NCBI RefSeq assembly: GCF_050624435.1
Contig: NC_134539.1
Coordinates: forward strand, 142,386,025-142,450,024
DNA length: 64,000 nucleotides
From: Tenrec ecaudatus
Lineage: Eukaryota; Chordata; Mammalia; Afrosoricida; Tenrecidae
Direction: 5' to 3'
This document shows, piece after piece, positions 10,815 to 21,961 of the stretch. Below the pieces are notes generated by a model. That model was given only the letters and a program-made list of their open reading frames with translations, did no database searches and was not told the DNA's origin. Every line of letters begins with the position of its first letter. Within the stretch, counting starts at the first letter, position 1. A program made the position numbers and the translations under genes.

Positions 10815-12081
10815 AAACCACATTCTCCTGCAACCTCATTTTTCTGGTCCTTGTTCCTAGCAAATCTTCTTATGAAAAGTTATCCATTGCCAATTTCTCA
10901 TGGCTCATTCTTTCTCTCTTCACCCCTCTTCAACTAGGCTTCTGGCCAACTCTCTATGCTGATACTACCCAAATCTAGGTGTCCAGCGCCCCTCTTCTTC
11001 CTGAACTCACTGTCTACTCCACATCTAATGTGACAGTCAATGTACATGTCAAAGATAACATGTGCCAAAGCGAGCTCAAAAACGAGCTCTGGTCATCGGC
11101 TGACTACCCGGTCAGTGGTTTGGAACCACCAGCTACTCTAAGGGAGAAAGATGAGGCTTTCTGCTCCCATGAGGCACTACAGGCCTGCAGACTCCTGGTG
11201 CCATTCTACTCTGTCCCGTAGGGTTTCTGTGAGTCTGCAAGCCTGGGAGGCGGTGCATTTGAGGGCTCCTTGTCTGTTTTTCAAAGCAAACTCCTTCAAC
11301 CCCGCCTGACATCCCCCTTTCCCTGCCTGCCTCTCTCAACTAATACGCACAGGTGCCTGGGATCATCCTCCCTTCTGCACTCCCCGCAGGATGTCACAAG
11401 TATCATAGGCCCCAGTTTCATAATATCCCAAATCCGACTGCTCCTCTTTCTCCCTGCACTTGTCTAGATTGCCATCATCTCTTATTGCAATTAGTATGAT
11501 AGCTGCCTGACACCATCCATTTTCCTTGTGGTAGCCAGAGTACTATTTTAAAATGCAAATCAGATAATGTCACTCCTCTGCTTGAAACCCTCCAGTGCCC
11601 TTCCATCGTGTTTAGAATAAGATTTTGTCTTCAAGGCCCCACCTGGTCAGGTTTCTGGCCTTCTCCATGACCGCAGTACCCCCTCTCCTGCTCACCACCC
11701 CAGCCCCACTTGCCATTTTTTCGGTTCCTTGAACATGTTAAACTTACACACGCCTTAACTGGGTACGCATTCCCTCACCCTGGAATATGAATTCCCTTGG
11801 TTTTCTTCAGCTGGTCTCTTCCCAGTGTTGGGGGACTCAACTTAAACGTCAACTTCTCAGATCGGCCTCCCTGAGCACCCAGTTTAAAACGTTCATTCAT
11901 TTGCTGTCAGTTTTATTGTGTTATCGGCACTTGTTGCTACCCGGTGTTCCATTGTTTTGTGTGTTTCTCCACACTAGAATACTAGTTCTGAGAGGACTAG
12001 GGCTTTGTCTTTCTGGTCATATATCCAGAACCTTCAGTGGTACCTAGCATCCAATAGGCACTCAATAAATATCTGTTCCAT
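10815..12081 (+). mobile_element. L2 LINE, long 3' portion
   Basis: Unusually long L2. Landmarks in order are 'ctctatgctgatactaccca', 'gataacatgtgccaaa', 'cccaaatccgactgctcctc', 'gtcactcctctgcttgaaac', 'ggggactcaacttaaacg' and the terminal 'ctcaataaatatctgttcc'. An AfroSINE interrupts it at 11078-11281, and an L1 landed at its very 3' end. Reading frames are broken throughout. Confidence 0.85.
11078..11281 (+). mobile_element. AfroSINE inside L2
   Basis: Body ('gggagaaagatgaggctttc') and tail are clear. Flanking L2 sequence is duplicated imperfectly as 'caaagcgagctc' (11066-11077) and 'caaagcaaactc' (11282-11293), 10 of 12 matching, which fits target-site duplication. Confidence 0.8.
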
Positions 12082-13014
12082 GAAGAAGCTAGATGGTGCT
12101 TGGTTTTCAGAAAGAGTAGCATCTGGGGTCTTAAAGACTTGTTTTCAAACAAGCAGTCATCGAAGCGAGGCATAAACTAAGTCCACACAGAAGAAGCACA
12201 CCAGCTTGTGTGATCCAAGGATTGTAAATAATATGACCCAAATCTAAAAGAGGGAATGGTATCAGAACTTAAATTGTGAACAGCTGGCTTGCAGAAGGCA
12301 CTAGAAGACAGCAAAAGCCCCAAGTCCATTTGCAGGGTTCACTCATGGATTTTGCCTCCAGTGAATGCCGCAGATCAGAGCTGAGGGATGTGAACAGCCC
12401 CGGTAAAAGAGGGCGTTGTAGAGTCAACTATGACAGACTTAGTTAGGTCAAAATGTAGTATCTTATCATTTGATCTCCCTTTAGATCCATTTTAAAGCTG
12501 TTTCGGTTTGAAAAAACAAGTGAAAGGGAAATGCACGTGGATGAAGCCCCTGGAGAATCTCCTCTGGCACGGACCAGGGAGGCGACTAGCCTGGCTCTCC
12601 TACGAATGCACCGGAAAGCGCATTGTTGCAGATGCGGTTAGGTTATCACCCTATCGTTTTATCTTCCTAATAATCCACTTAAATCTGTTGCAGTTTTTTA
12701 TTAAACATTTCTGTGTTCTTTTCAATTGAGGCTTTGCTTTGTTTTACTTTGTTGTTTTGTTAGTTTATTTGTTTTGGGTTTTTTATGTTTTTCTGTATAT
12801 GAAATCCAAGAGAGGTAAATATATAGACAGTAACTGGATTAAAGGTTCCTTGGGGATATCGAAGGGAAGGTTTGATGAGGGAATGGGGAGCTGATAATGA
12901 TGGGTACAAGAATGAAGATGTTCTAAAACTATTTGTGGTGATGATTGTACCACTCTTCTTGATGTGACTGAATTGTATGATATATGAATTATATGCCAAT
13001 AAAACTGTTGGAAA
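12082..13014 (+). mobile_element. L1 LINE 3' end, 5'-truncated, with 18-bp target duplication
   Basis: A 933-bp insertion bounded by perfect duplicates of 'aataaatatctgttccat' at 12064-12081 and 13015-13032. It starts inside the 3' untranslated region ('gcatctggggtcttaaagac') and ends with a polyadenylation-type 'caataaaactgttgg' and an A-rich tail. No open reading frame of L1 ORF2 is included. Confidence 0.9.
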
Positions 13015-13273
13015 AATAAATATCTGTTCCATCAATTAGTGAAAGGTAAGCTCTTTGAAAGTTGGGGATCATGTATGGTCCATAAACCTTTATATAACTT
13101 TTCTCAACTACCTGATCACATTGCCACATACCTTATGAGCTCCTAAATTAGGATTCATGATTATGAAATCAGAGACTACAGAGTCACCTTTAAAATTCTG
13201 GAGAGACGTAGGCAAAGGGGAGACAATATATGCTGTCATTTTTATGAGTTTCTAATAAAACTCTATTGTGATA

Positions 13274-13822
13274 TATGAGGGTGAGTCTAAGTATTGCTAC
13301 AAAATCATATCATCTTTTTTTATATCATCGAATCTTTAAAAGACAAAAATGTCTAAATGTGAAGCCATTGTTTCTTGACATAGCCTTCATCCAGATCTAC
13401 ACACTTCTGAAAATAGTGTTTGCTTCTCTCTAAACCAGGGGTTCTCAACATGTGGGTCACGACCCCTTTGGGAATCACACTCTTTCACAGGGGTCGCCCG
13501 ATTCATAACAGTAGCAAAATGACAGTGATTAAATAGCCACGAAAATAATTTTATTTTGGGGAGCGTCACCACCACATGAGGAACTGTATTAAAGGGTTGT
13601 AGCATTAGGAAGGTGGAGAACCACTGCCCTAAACTATCCCCCCAAATTCTGTGCACTTCAATTTACATCCTTTCAAAATGGTAGTTTGGACATCTTCAAG
13701 GGACTTAATCATACTCTTTTAAAGTGTTCTTGGAGTTTGGGAAACAAACAGGTCTGAAGGGGTCAGATCAGGGGTGTTACATACACGGGGGAAGTTTCCC
13801 ATTGAAATTCCCTTAGGACAGT
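13274..13822 (-). mobile_element. Mariner-like element remnant, antisense, split by SPIN
   Basis: Read on the minus strand, a broken frame around 13745-13800 gives 'TPDLTPSDLF', which resembles the SPDLAPSD block that carries the third catalytic Asp of mariner transposases. Around 13360-13400, 'VDLDEG' resembles the C-terminus. The plus-strand end 'tatgagggtgagtc' after TA looks like a terminal inverted repeat. Interrupted at 13436-13626; the other end is lost at the LTR beginning at 13823. Confidence 0.6.
13436..13626 (+). mobile_element. SPIN: SPIN-like hAT MITE
   Basis: A 191-bp element with terminal inverted repeats ('caggggttctcaac' and the reverse complement of 'gtggagaaccactg') and the internal 'ggggtcgcccgattcataac' block. 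It is flanked by 8-bp near-duplicates 'ctctaaac' and 'ccctaaac' with the hAT nTnnnnAn pattern. Non-autonomous: no transposase. Known SPIN elements move with a hAT transposase and show patchy, horizontal distribution. Confidence 0.85.
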
Positions 13823-14391
13823 GACATAGTTTATTGTGCCAGCCTGGCCGATAAATACAAATGGGATTAATTAAAGGGTGGAGAGATAAATGGCTCGGTT
13901 AGCCTCACCTTTCTTGTCTCTCGCTCTTTGATCATCGGACCAGTGTGCAGCTGCCTTGCTTGTTCTGTGCCTCAATTTACAGGCTATACTACCTGGGGGA
14001 TGCCTAGCCTGTGGACTGTGTCGCTAGAAGTTGAGGTCCCTGTAAGACCACACGATTGGAATTTACATCTCTTGAGCTGGGGACTGACTGTTGGTGACCT
14101 GGATGACAGTTGGTGACCTGCCTTGCTGTTTGCTGCCTGTGCTGGGGTAGCCTAGCTTTCTCTCTCTACAGAGGACAACCTGGCGGCTCTCAAGGACTGC
14201 TAGTGTCTCACAACTCTCTCATGGGAGTGAGTTGCACTGAGCCATTTGTATTGCTTTATAATTTAACTGTTCATTTCTTGTATTCTATATCTATCTATAT
14301 ATAATTTAACAGTTCATTTCTTGTGTTATCTATCTATATCTATAATTATCAGCAGTTTGGTTTTTTCTCTCTGGAGAACCCAGTCTAACAC
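13823..14391 (+). mobile_element. LTR (MaLR/ERVL-like)
   Basis: Opens with 'gacatagtttattgtgccag' and ends 'ctggagaacccagtctaac' plus 'aca', typical of ancient MaLR-type LTR termini. Near its end is a 43-bp tandem duplication (14257-14342). No internal viral sequence is attached. Confidence 0.5.
14257..14342. repeat. 43-bp tandem duplication
   Basis: Two adjacent copies of a unit starting 'tataatttaac', followed by 'gttcatttcttgt' and a TATC-rich tail; they differ at a few positions. It lies inside the LTR at 13823-14391. Confidence 0.8.
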
Positions 14392-15245
14392 AGACAGCTC
14401 TTGCTAACCTCAAAGAATGAGCAGGTGCAACATCATGATGGGGAAGTCCACAGTTTTCCTGGCCATTTTATTGACAGAAAGAATTTTCCATTTTCTTTTT
14501 CATTTGTTTTAAATGAACTTTTATATCATTAAAGAATCCAAGTCTACTTCAGTTTTACTTTTCCTCCTTTTATGGCTTTATCGCCCTTGAGACCAATGTC
14601 TAGATCAAGGAATAAGGAATCTGTGGGGTTTTTAAGGCTGTGAGCCTTCACTCATTTTTAAGAAATATTTGTTAAGGAAATATATAGTCTATGTAGTTGC
14701 ACTGCCCAGCTCATCCAATCAAATCAGTAACAGGATCATTCAACCCCTTCAATGTGTTTGGGGTACTTTTTGCCCCCTCTTCTGTCCTCCCTCCTTCCAT
14801 AATTTTCTGTGCCTCTCCTGTCCCTGCCCCGGACCCCATCTCTGGACTCCTCCTAGTCTTCCAAGTCTTATCTTTCGGTGTGAAACCCACTTTGCATTTT
14901 CCTTGTTTTTCCTTATAATAATGCCATCATTAAATCACTGTCTTTATAAGATTGACTAATACTTTAGAGTTTTGTCCTTTTTTTTTTGCTGTTCAACAGA
15001 ATCATCATTGTCTTTTATTGGTGCATAATATTCCATTGTATGAAGGTACTAGACTTGGGGTTTTCATTTTCTCACAATTTCATAATCATCTCCCATGACC
15101 GTCCCATATCCTTTGAGAAAATCCATCAACATGACCCCTCGTAGGGTCCTCTAAAACCATTGCCATCACCGTCTCGCTGACTTCCCTGCCTTGAGCATAA
15201 CTGGCCCAGAGGAAGCCATTGTTTTGTGTGGATTTTTAAGGCACC
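14392..15245. other. No gene; weak antisense L1 similarity
   Basis: T-rich sequence. The part at 14990-15060 ('gcataatattccattgtat') resembles the antisense L1M 3' region, as at 61440, but is too short for a firm call. The rest is unassigned. Confidence 0.4.
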
Positions 15246-15255
15246 CCAACAAGAC

Positions 15256-15453
15256 TAAAGGATTAGTGGTTATGCATTTGGCCACTAACTGAAAGGTCAG
15301 CAGTTCAAAACCACTAGCCAGTTCCTTGGGAGAAAGACAAAGCTTTCTACTTCCTTAAAGAGTTACAGTCTCAGAAACTCACAGAGGCAATTCTACTCTG
15401 TCCTATCGGGTTGCTGTGAGTCAGAATTGACTCGATGGCTATGGTTTGTTTTC
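15256..15453 (+). mobile_element. AfroSINE with target duplication
   Basis: Nearly full-length: 'tcagcagttcaaaaccac' (B-box-like), 'gggagaaagacaaagctttc' and the tail 'cagaattgactcgatggc'. 'acaagac' flanks both sides (15249-15255 and 15454-15460). Confidence 0.85.
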
Positions 15454-15460
15454 ACAAGAC

Positions 15461-15985
15461 GAAGACAAATGTGTTATGAAGAGAACTTGCTTGCAGTCAG
15501 TCAGTGATCATGAAGACATGTTTAAATATGTTTTGTTTGGAATACATTGCGCACGTATGACCTGGAACCCTACTGGCCATACTCTTGAACTCTTCCTCGC
15601 ATGTAACAGTTATACCAACTGCAATCCCCCACTGTGGTCATTTTTTCTAGGTTAGGGGTCCACGTTTTTGAACCAGTTAAGTGGTTGGCAAGTCTGAAAG
15701 GCAACACGTTCCCAACCCACTTAAGTCTATCACCCTCACCCTCCTTCCTCCTCAGTCATGTGAGCTAGCGGAACAAAGAGTATTTCATTGTTTGGCAAAT
15801 TCTTCTCTTCCATCGAACAGTTGTCAATAATTCCATGCCCTGAAGAACTTTCCGGGCTTTCAGAGACAACGTTACGAAACACTTCTTTAAAATGGGTTCT
15901 AGGCACTTCTCTGTCCACTCTGTGTAACGCTGCTAGATTGTGGAAAGCCTTAGGAAAGCCTGGGCACTCACCACCCACACCTCCA
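15461..15985. other. No gene recognised
   Basis: No repeat identified by eye. A 149-codon plus-strand frame (15788-16237) crosses it but owes its length to the CA array. Confidence 0.4.
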
Positions 15986-15986
15986 G

Positions 15987-15990
<4 letters not shown>

Positions 15991-16055
<65 letters not shown>
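15991..16055. repeat. (CA)n microsatellite, ~32 units
   Basis: Uninterrupted AC dinucleotides. It generates Thr-His runs on the plus strand and Cys-Val runs on the minus strand in overlapping open frames. Confidence 0.98.
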
Positions 16056-16057
<2 letters not shown>

Positions 16058-18230
16058 GAAAACAATCTTCCGCTTCTCATAATGTCTTCAGCTTGCAGGC
16101 GTGGAAATCCAGATTACATAAAGAGGTCGAGAAACATAAATAATTGTTCAGCTAGCAACCAAACCAGTAATAGAGACTTCCTTTTAAATTGTGGAAATTC
16201 TTATTTCCACACTAAAGCCCAGGGCACACAGGCTTGACGCTTGACGTCAGCAGGGGAGAAGGCTGAAAAAGTACTTCCTTTATTTACCTGATCATTCTCG
16301 TCCTGCTTGATCCTGAACAAAGCTAGCAGGCCACATGTAGAGTTAGGAGAATTTTAGAGCTGAGGAGGGGGGCGGGGGGATAGAATGGAGAGCCTTTATC
16401 TGGTGGACCTATGTATATTTTTGGAAAGCGCCCAAGAGCAAACAATTGAGTACCAAATAATTTTCCCACCAGGCTGGCAGAGTTCTCCAGAGACTGCTCG
16501 GCTTCAACCACTCTGTAATCTCTAGGAAGACATCTTTAAGGCCCTACTTTTTCCTCCCTCTGGTGAAATGTCTTCTCTCCAAGAGGTTATCTTGGGAAGA
16601 TATCCTTATCTGCAGACCACAACAACAACCCTGCAGCCACCGCCCCCCACAGTCCCTCCTTTGTGAAATTCCAGGACGCTGTGCTCCACCCTAATTCAGT
16701 TTAGGAAGCTGATAAGACAGCTGTGAAAATAGAGTGTAAAACATTCTCTCCCATTTAAATCAGCTGGCACAGTTTGTACTTTATGGAAAGAGATCAAGAG
16801 GCTGTTATTTTCATTCTTTTAAAAGATTATGACCCAAAACACATCTAAGCAGCCACAGCTAAATATTGCGAAATTAATTTGGCTACTTATTAACTTACAT
16901 ATATATGCTAATATAGCCATCCATCTCTCTACATACACGAACAGACATACATATACATTGTGCGTATATAGAAATATACATACACACATATCTATCCATC
17001 CAAACCCATACAATACATATATATGGATATGGATCTCTATGTATAAAATGTATGTGCACGCAGATGTATGTATTGTGTACATGCAGCTGTATCGGTGTAC
17101 AAGAGGAGGGTTCAAAGAGTTCACGGGAAAGTTCTAATCTAATGTAAAATATTTTCAAGTCAATTCTTCCACTAAGTTTTTGAAACCCCTTATGTATTCA
17201 TTAATAACTTCATACTTTGTTGTATTTTTGCTATTTTAAAATAACTACCAAAGTAGAGCAGATAGTCCAGGAAACCTCATGTACTCGGTGCTCAAGGGAT
17301 GATCAACAAAATTCATTCCATTTCAATGCTCTTATAATAACATGCACTCTTTTGCTTTGCAAATGTGCCCGTGTATTTTGGATTATATAACATTTAATTT
17401 TTTAATGATACCAAAAACATGTATTTGGAAGTTTTGAGCAAAGGAGTAAAACTCTATAAATTCTGATTAATTGGCTACAACAAACTACCCAAAAAGTTGC
17501 ATTACAATCTCTCTATATATGTGTATGTGCATACATATATAGAAGACTTTTTATCATGTCCAAGTTTAAGAGTATAAGAAAGTTGTCAAGATGAGGTCCT
17601 ATTAGATTTGCTTTCATGAACACTCACATATAAATAGTAACTATAAAAATATTAATGATATTTGCATGCAAATAGATACTTCTAACGTAATGAAACACAC
17701 TTGCCCCTGGCCCTTTCAAGTTAAACACTCTCTTTTCTTTACAAATTGCAATCAGATAGACATTATTTTTTAATTAGAAAAATCTTTCTTTTTCACTTCT
17801 TGGTTCAAATACAAACTTTAGACAAGATCGTAACAGACATGCTAGCTTCCAGATGCGATACATTTTATTGAACGAGGCTTTACAGTATGTGGAGTAGCTA
17901 GCCAGACAGGACCTGCCAGACTGTTACTCTCCTCTTAGGGGACAGGGTTTCCCTAAATAAAAGGACAAGGGATGAGCGGTACTGCTAGGTAGAGGGTTTG
18001 GGGGCCCTGGGTCTGCCAGTGGGAGCATGGAAGGAAGAGGAGAGGATATTGCTTTCACAACCAGCTAGTTCAGGGTTGATAGAGTTGACTGTTGACGTTC
18101 ATTGAATGATGTTCGGTGTCAATTCTAAAATCTTCAAAAAGGAACCTGGATTTAAACTTTGCTTGTATTTTAAAGATTAATCATTAAAAATAATCTACGA
18201 TTAACAGAAGTTAGGATGCCTACCCAGAGA
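16056..18230. other. No gene; AT-rich, TA/CA-rich block at 16890-17100
   Basis: The first kilobase is moderate GC, then long AT-rich sequence. The 16890-17100 block is a loose mix of TATA, CATA and GTAT words that creates overlapping frames on both strands. No repeat family was recognised. Confidence 0.45.
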
Positions 18231-18234
18231 CCCC

Positions 18235-18560
18235 ACCACTTGTCTGTCAGTCTGTCATACGGTCGTGGCTTGTGTGGTGCTGTGTTGCTGGAAGCTATGT
18301 CAGGAGTATTTCCAGTATCAGCAGGGTCACCCAAAGTGCCCAGGTTTCAGCGGAGCTTCCAGGTTAAGAACAGACCGTGAAAAAGGAATAGACTGGCCCC
18401 TTCAGAGGAATTAGCCACTGAAAACACTGTAGATCGCATCCAAACATTGGCAGTGACTGAAAACCTCAGGCTCGGGCAGTGTCTGTTCTGCTGTACACAG
18501 GTCCCCTGGGAATCGGAGCCAACTGAAAGGCCCCTAACAGCAGTCACAACCAAGAGACCT
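18235..18560 (+). mobile_element. RTE-derived short non-autonomous element
   Basis: Begins with the 5' region I associate with afrotherian RTE ('ggcttgtgtggtgctgtgtt', 'caggtttcagcggagcttcc') and passes directly to a 3'-end-like segment ('ggcagtgtctgttctgct', 'aacagcagtcacaac'). Joining the 5' and 3' ends without ORFs is the layout of an RTE-mobilised short element. Confidence 0.6.
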
Positions 18561-19055
18561 GGGGGGACAATCCAGGCTTTCAAGATTCTTCTAGAATCTT
18601 CAAGTGGGGAATTCCTGATTCTGCTCCTGGCCTACACCATGGTTCCTGTGGGTGTCAGCGGTTGGTGCCTGAGCTCTCCCACAAAGGTGACCTCACCAGA
18701 GGCAAAGTCACGTGTGCAGTGCCCTGTTAAGAAATTACCTTGAGATGAAAAGGGACATCAATTCTCTTTATAAGGACTCTTTTGGCTGGAGATGAAAGTG
18801 CTTTGGGGGACATTGGACTAGACCTTGTGAACTAAGAGCAGGAAAAATATAAAGTATTCTGTGCAGAGTATTTGAATTGCAAACACTCTGACATATAATT
18901 TGAAAATGATGTGTATGTAACTGACCAGCTGAAATCCTGTCCTGACACTTTCCTGATAGTTGGAAGTAAATACAGAAACGGAGGCATGCTTAGGCTGAGG
19001 AGGAGTTGGAACATAGCTTATTATTATATATTGCTTATTCTTATTGTTCAGTGAG
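18561..19055. other. No gene recognised
   Basis: No feature that I can assign. An 80-codon minus-strand frame at 18818-19060 has no recognisable domain. Confidence 0.4.
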
Positions 19056-19365
19056 GCCATTGGTCAGTGAGGCTAAGGGTCTGGGCTTTGGAGTTCAGAA
19101 AGTCTTGAGCGCAAATTCTGAGTACGGTACTTAATATGCAACCTCAAGCTAAATTCTGAGTACGGTACTTAATATGCAACCTCAAGCTAATTTCTAAATC
19201 ACCCTGTGTGTGTGTGTGTGTGTGTATCTTAAATCTAAAGAGATATCATTCTACTATCTTTCCTTACGTGGTTGTAAGGAATAAATAAAATGGTATGTGT
19301 CGATCGCTTGACCCAGTGTCTGGTAGAGCAAGAGCCAAATAAATGGATACTACTATTATCGGGTT
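19056..19365 (+). mobile_element. MIR SINE with internal tandem duplication
   Basis: 'ggtctgggctttggagttca' is the MIR head region, and 'ggttgtaaggaataaataaa' with 'ctggtagagcaagagccaaa' is the tail region. A perfect 38-bp tandem duplication (19113-19188) and a (TG)n run (19205-19224) lie between. Confidence 0.65.
19113..19188. repeat. Perfect 38-bp tandem duplication
   Basis: The unit runs 19113-19150 and repeats without mismatch at 19151-19188. It starts 'aaattctgagtacgg' and ends 'caacctcaagct'. Zero divergence inside an old MIR means the duplication is recent. Confidence 0.97.
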
Positions 19366-19394
19366 TGATCATTTAACTAATAACTAATTACATT

Positions 19395-19602
19395 CGCAAA
19401 GTAGAGTCCCTGGGTGGTGGGAACAGTTCAGCACTTGACTCCAAGCTGACAGGAAATTGGTGGCACCTCAGAACACAGGCTGGAGATCTGCTTCCGGAAG
19501 ATCTGCTTCTGGAAGAGCGTAGCCTTGAAAGCCCTCAGAGCTTTCTGCTCCGCACACCCGGGGCCTGCCGGAGTTGGAATCAACTTGATGACAGCAAGCA
19601 TT
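19395..19602 (+). mobile_element. AfroSINE variant
   Basis: Head 'agagtccctgggtggtggga' and tail 'gttggaatcaacttgatgac'. The middle includes a local duplication of an 'agatctgcttc' word, different from the other copies here. Confidence 0.7.
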
Positions 19603-19714
19603 AACACTTGAAAAACTTTTTTTTTTTTGCTTCAGGTCTCTCAGGGGGAGAGAGAGGTGGATTTTTAGAACACATTTTGCATATCCTTGGGGTATGTAAA
19701 AAGGTGCTCCATGG

Positions 19715-20381
19715 CATCATCAGAACAAAAGATCATATCATCCTGAATGAGGGGGGCAGTGCGGAGTGGAGATCCAAAGCCCATCTGTAGGCCACTAGAC
19801 ATCCCCTTACAGAAGGGTTGTGGGGAAGAGATGAGCCAGTCAGGGTGCAGTGTAGCAATGAGGAAACATACCACTTTCCTCTAGTTCCTAAATGCTTTCT
19901 CTGGCTAGACCAGAACATGTACACTGCTACAGATAGCAACTGGAAACACAGGGAATCCAGGGCAGATGATCCCTTCAGGACCAGTGGTGTGAGTGGCGAT
20001 ACTGGGAGGGTGGAAGGAGGGTGGGTTGGAAAGGGGGGACCAATTATAAGGATCTACATGTGACCTCCTCCTGGAAGACGGACAACAGAAAGGTGGGTGA
20101 AGGGAGACGTCGGACAGGGCAAAATATGACAAAGTAATAATTTATAAATTATCAAGGCTTCATGAGGAAGGGGGGAGTGGGGAGGGAGGGGAAAAGTGAG
20201 GAGCTGATGCCAGGGGCTTAGGTGGAGAGCAAATGTTTTGAGAATGATGAGGGCAATGAATGTACAAATGTACTTTACACAATTGAAGTATGTATGGATT
20301 GTGATAAGAGTATGAGCCCCTAATAAAATGATTTTTTAAAATTTAAATGATTAAGGGAACCCCCCAAATTAAAAAAAAAAT
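19715..20381 (+). mobile_element. L1-like 3' UTR insertion with 15-bp target duplication
   Basis: A 667-bp insertion bounded by 'aaaggtgctccatgg' (19700-19714) and 'aaaggtgctccgtgg' (20382-20396), 14 of 15 matching. It runs through the family's blocks to 'gagcccctaataaaatga' and an A-rich tail. 5'-truncated and non-coding. Confidence 0.9.
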
Positions 20382-20424
20382 AAAGGTGCTCCGTGGTTTT
20401 TCCTCACTTGGTAGTATCCCCCTG

Positions 20425-20622
20425 GAACGCTAAGGGGTGGCGTGATTATGACTAGCGGTTAACTGGTAGGTCAGCTGTCTGAAACCACCCGCTGCTCAGG
20501 AGGAGAAAGACAAGGCTTTGGCTCCAGTGAAGATTGACAGTCTCAGAAAGCCACAGAGGCGGTTCCACCCTGCCCCATGGGGTCGCTATGAATCCAAATG
20601 GACTAGGTGGCAGCGAGATTGG
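20425..20622 (+). mobile_element. AfroSINE
   Basis: 'gaggagaaagacaaggcttt' body and 'ggggtcgctatgaatcca' tail; near full-length but diverged at the head. Confidence 0.75.
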
Positions 20623-21555
20623 CTTAGTGTCCTTCTGCTTCTTAAGATTTGGGCAGCTTATTTGCCACTGACATAAAAATCTGTGTCTTCTTCAAGTCTC
20701 GGGCTGCAGGAAATAGAGGAGCTGTTTGCCAAGTACTTTTAAGAAATAAGTTATAAAGCAAAGCACTCAGTCAAAGTCCTGGGGATGTGTCCACAGTGCA
20801 ACAGCCTAAAGTGGACATCTTGTGTCTTGCACAATGCCACTAAAAATAATAGTCTACCTCCCCGCTGCTCTAGAAGTCGCCGGATGGCTTCCTCTGACTA
20901 TTGCCACCGCAGTGAAAAGTGCAGTCTGAGCGACCGCAGCCCTGGGGCGCATCCACGGAGCCATTTGCCATGAAGAATGCCATGCCTGCCACGTGCAATT
21001 CTTCTACTGAGTTCCAGGGAAAGTTCGAGGCCGAAGATTAAGTGAGGAGATAAAAAAAATCTCCCCGTAAAGCATTGTGAAGTGGTCATATGAAAATGAC
21101 ACTCTTGAGGCCTACTTCCCATCAACGAGGTGCTTGAGAATCGTTGGTCTGATTAAGACGGAGGAAAAATAGAAACGGGCCAGAGAAACGTGCTATGTGG
21201 TCTCCCTGCTCGCTGTAAAATCGTTCTGTATATTGAGAGCTATGGAGGGGGTGATGGAAGAGTGTGTAGTTAAGGATTGTGTAAGTCAGATGTTAGTGAT
21301 TGAATTCTAGATTAGAAAATTATGGAGTACAATGTCTCATGGGGTGACGCCTGTCCCACTTCTGCGCTTGGTATCATCCGGGTGGAATGGAATTGTGGTG
21401 TCCTGGCGCTGGCGGTGCTCAGTGAACCCGGGTTCCATAGGACACTGACAGTCAGGCAAGGTCAGGGGTCCATCACTGTTGGCTTCTACACAGGTGCTTC
21501 CACATCCTAAACACTTACATACAATATTTCCCAATCCTGAGCAATACAATGCTCT
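20623..21555. other. No gene recognised
   Basis: No repeat or coding signal recognised. Short frames on both strands lack domains. Confidence 0.4.
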
Positions 21556-21563
21556 TTCTAAAT

Positions 21564-21754
21564 CAGCGGTTCTCAACTTTGCTCATGGCTTGACCCTTTC
21601 ATAGTTTCTCACGTGGTGGTGACCCCCCCAACCATAAATTTATTTTCGTTGCTACTTCATCACTGTCATTTTGCTACTGTGATGAATCAGGCGACCCTGG
21701 GAAAGGATCGTTCGACCCCCAAAGGGGTCACGACCCACAGGTTAAGAACCGCTG
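21564..21754 (-). mobile_element. SPIN: SPIN-like hAT MITE, opposite orientation
   Basis: A 191-bp element with ends 'cagcggttctcaac' and 'gttaagaaccgctg', and the same internal blocks as 13436-13626 in reverse. 8-bp flanks 'ttctaaat' and 'ttctaaag' match at 7 of 8 positions. No transposase. Confidence 0.88.
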
Positions 21755-21771
21755 TTCTAAAGGGAGATAAA

Positions 21772-21946
21772 AATTTTCCACGGTAGTTAGCATTGGACTG
21801 CTACCTACAAGGTCAGCAACTTAGACCCACCAGCCAGTCCACAGGAGAAAACTGAGGTTCTCTGCTCCCACAAAGATTTTCAGCCTTGGAAGTCTTATAT
21901 AGGGTCACTGCGAGTCAGCCTCGATTTGATGCAGTGGGTTTGGTTG
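21772..21946 (+). mobile_element. AfroSINE
   Basis: 'ggtcagcaacttagaccca' B-box-like region and tail 'gggtcactgcgagtcagcct'; it sits 17 bp right of a SPIN copy. Confidence 0.7.
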
Positions 21947-21961
21947 ATTGGTTTTATCTGA

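Noticed and set aside
15788..16237. 149-codon plus-strand and 114-codon minus-strand frames
   Set aside because: Both owe their length to the (CA)n array at 15991-16055; the peptides are Thr-His or Cys-Val runs without domains.
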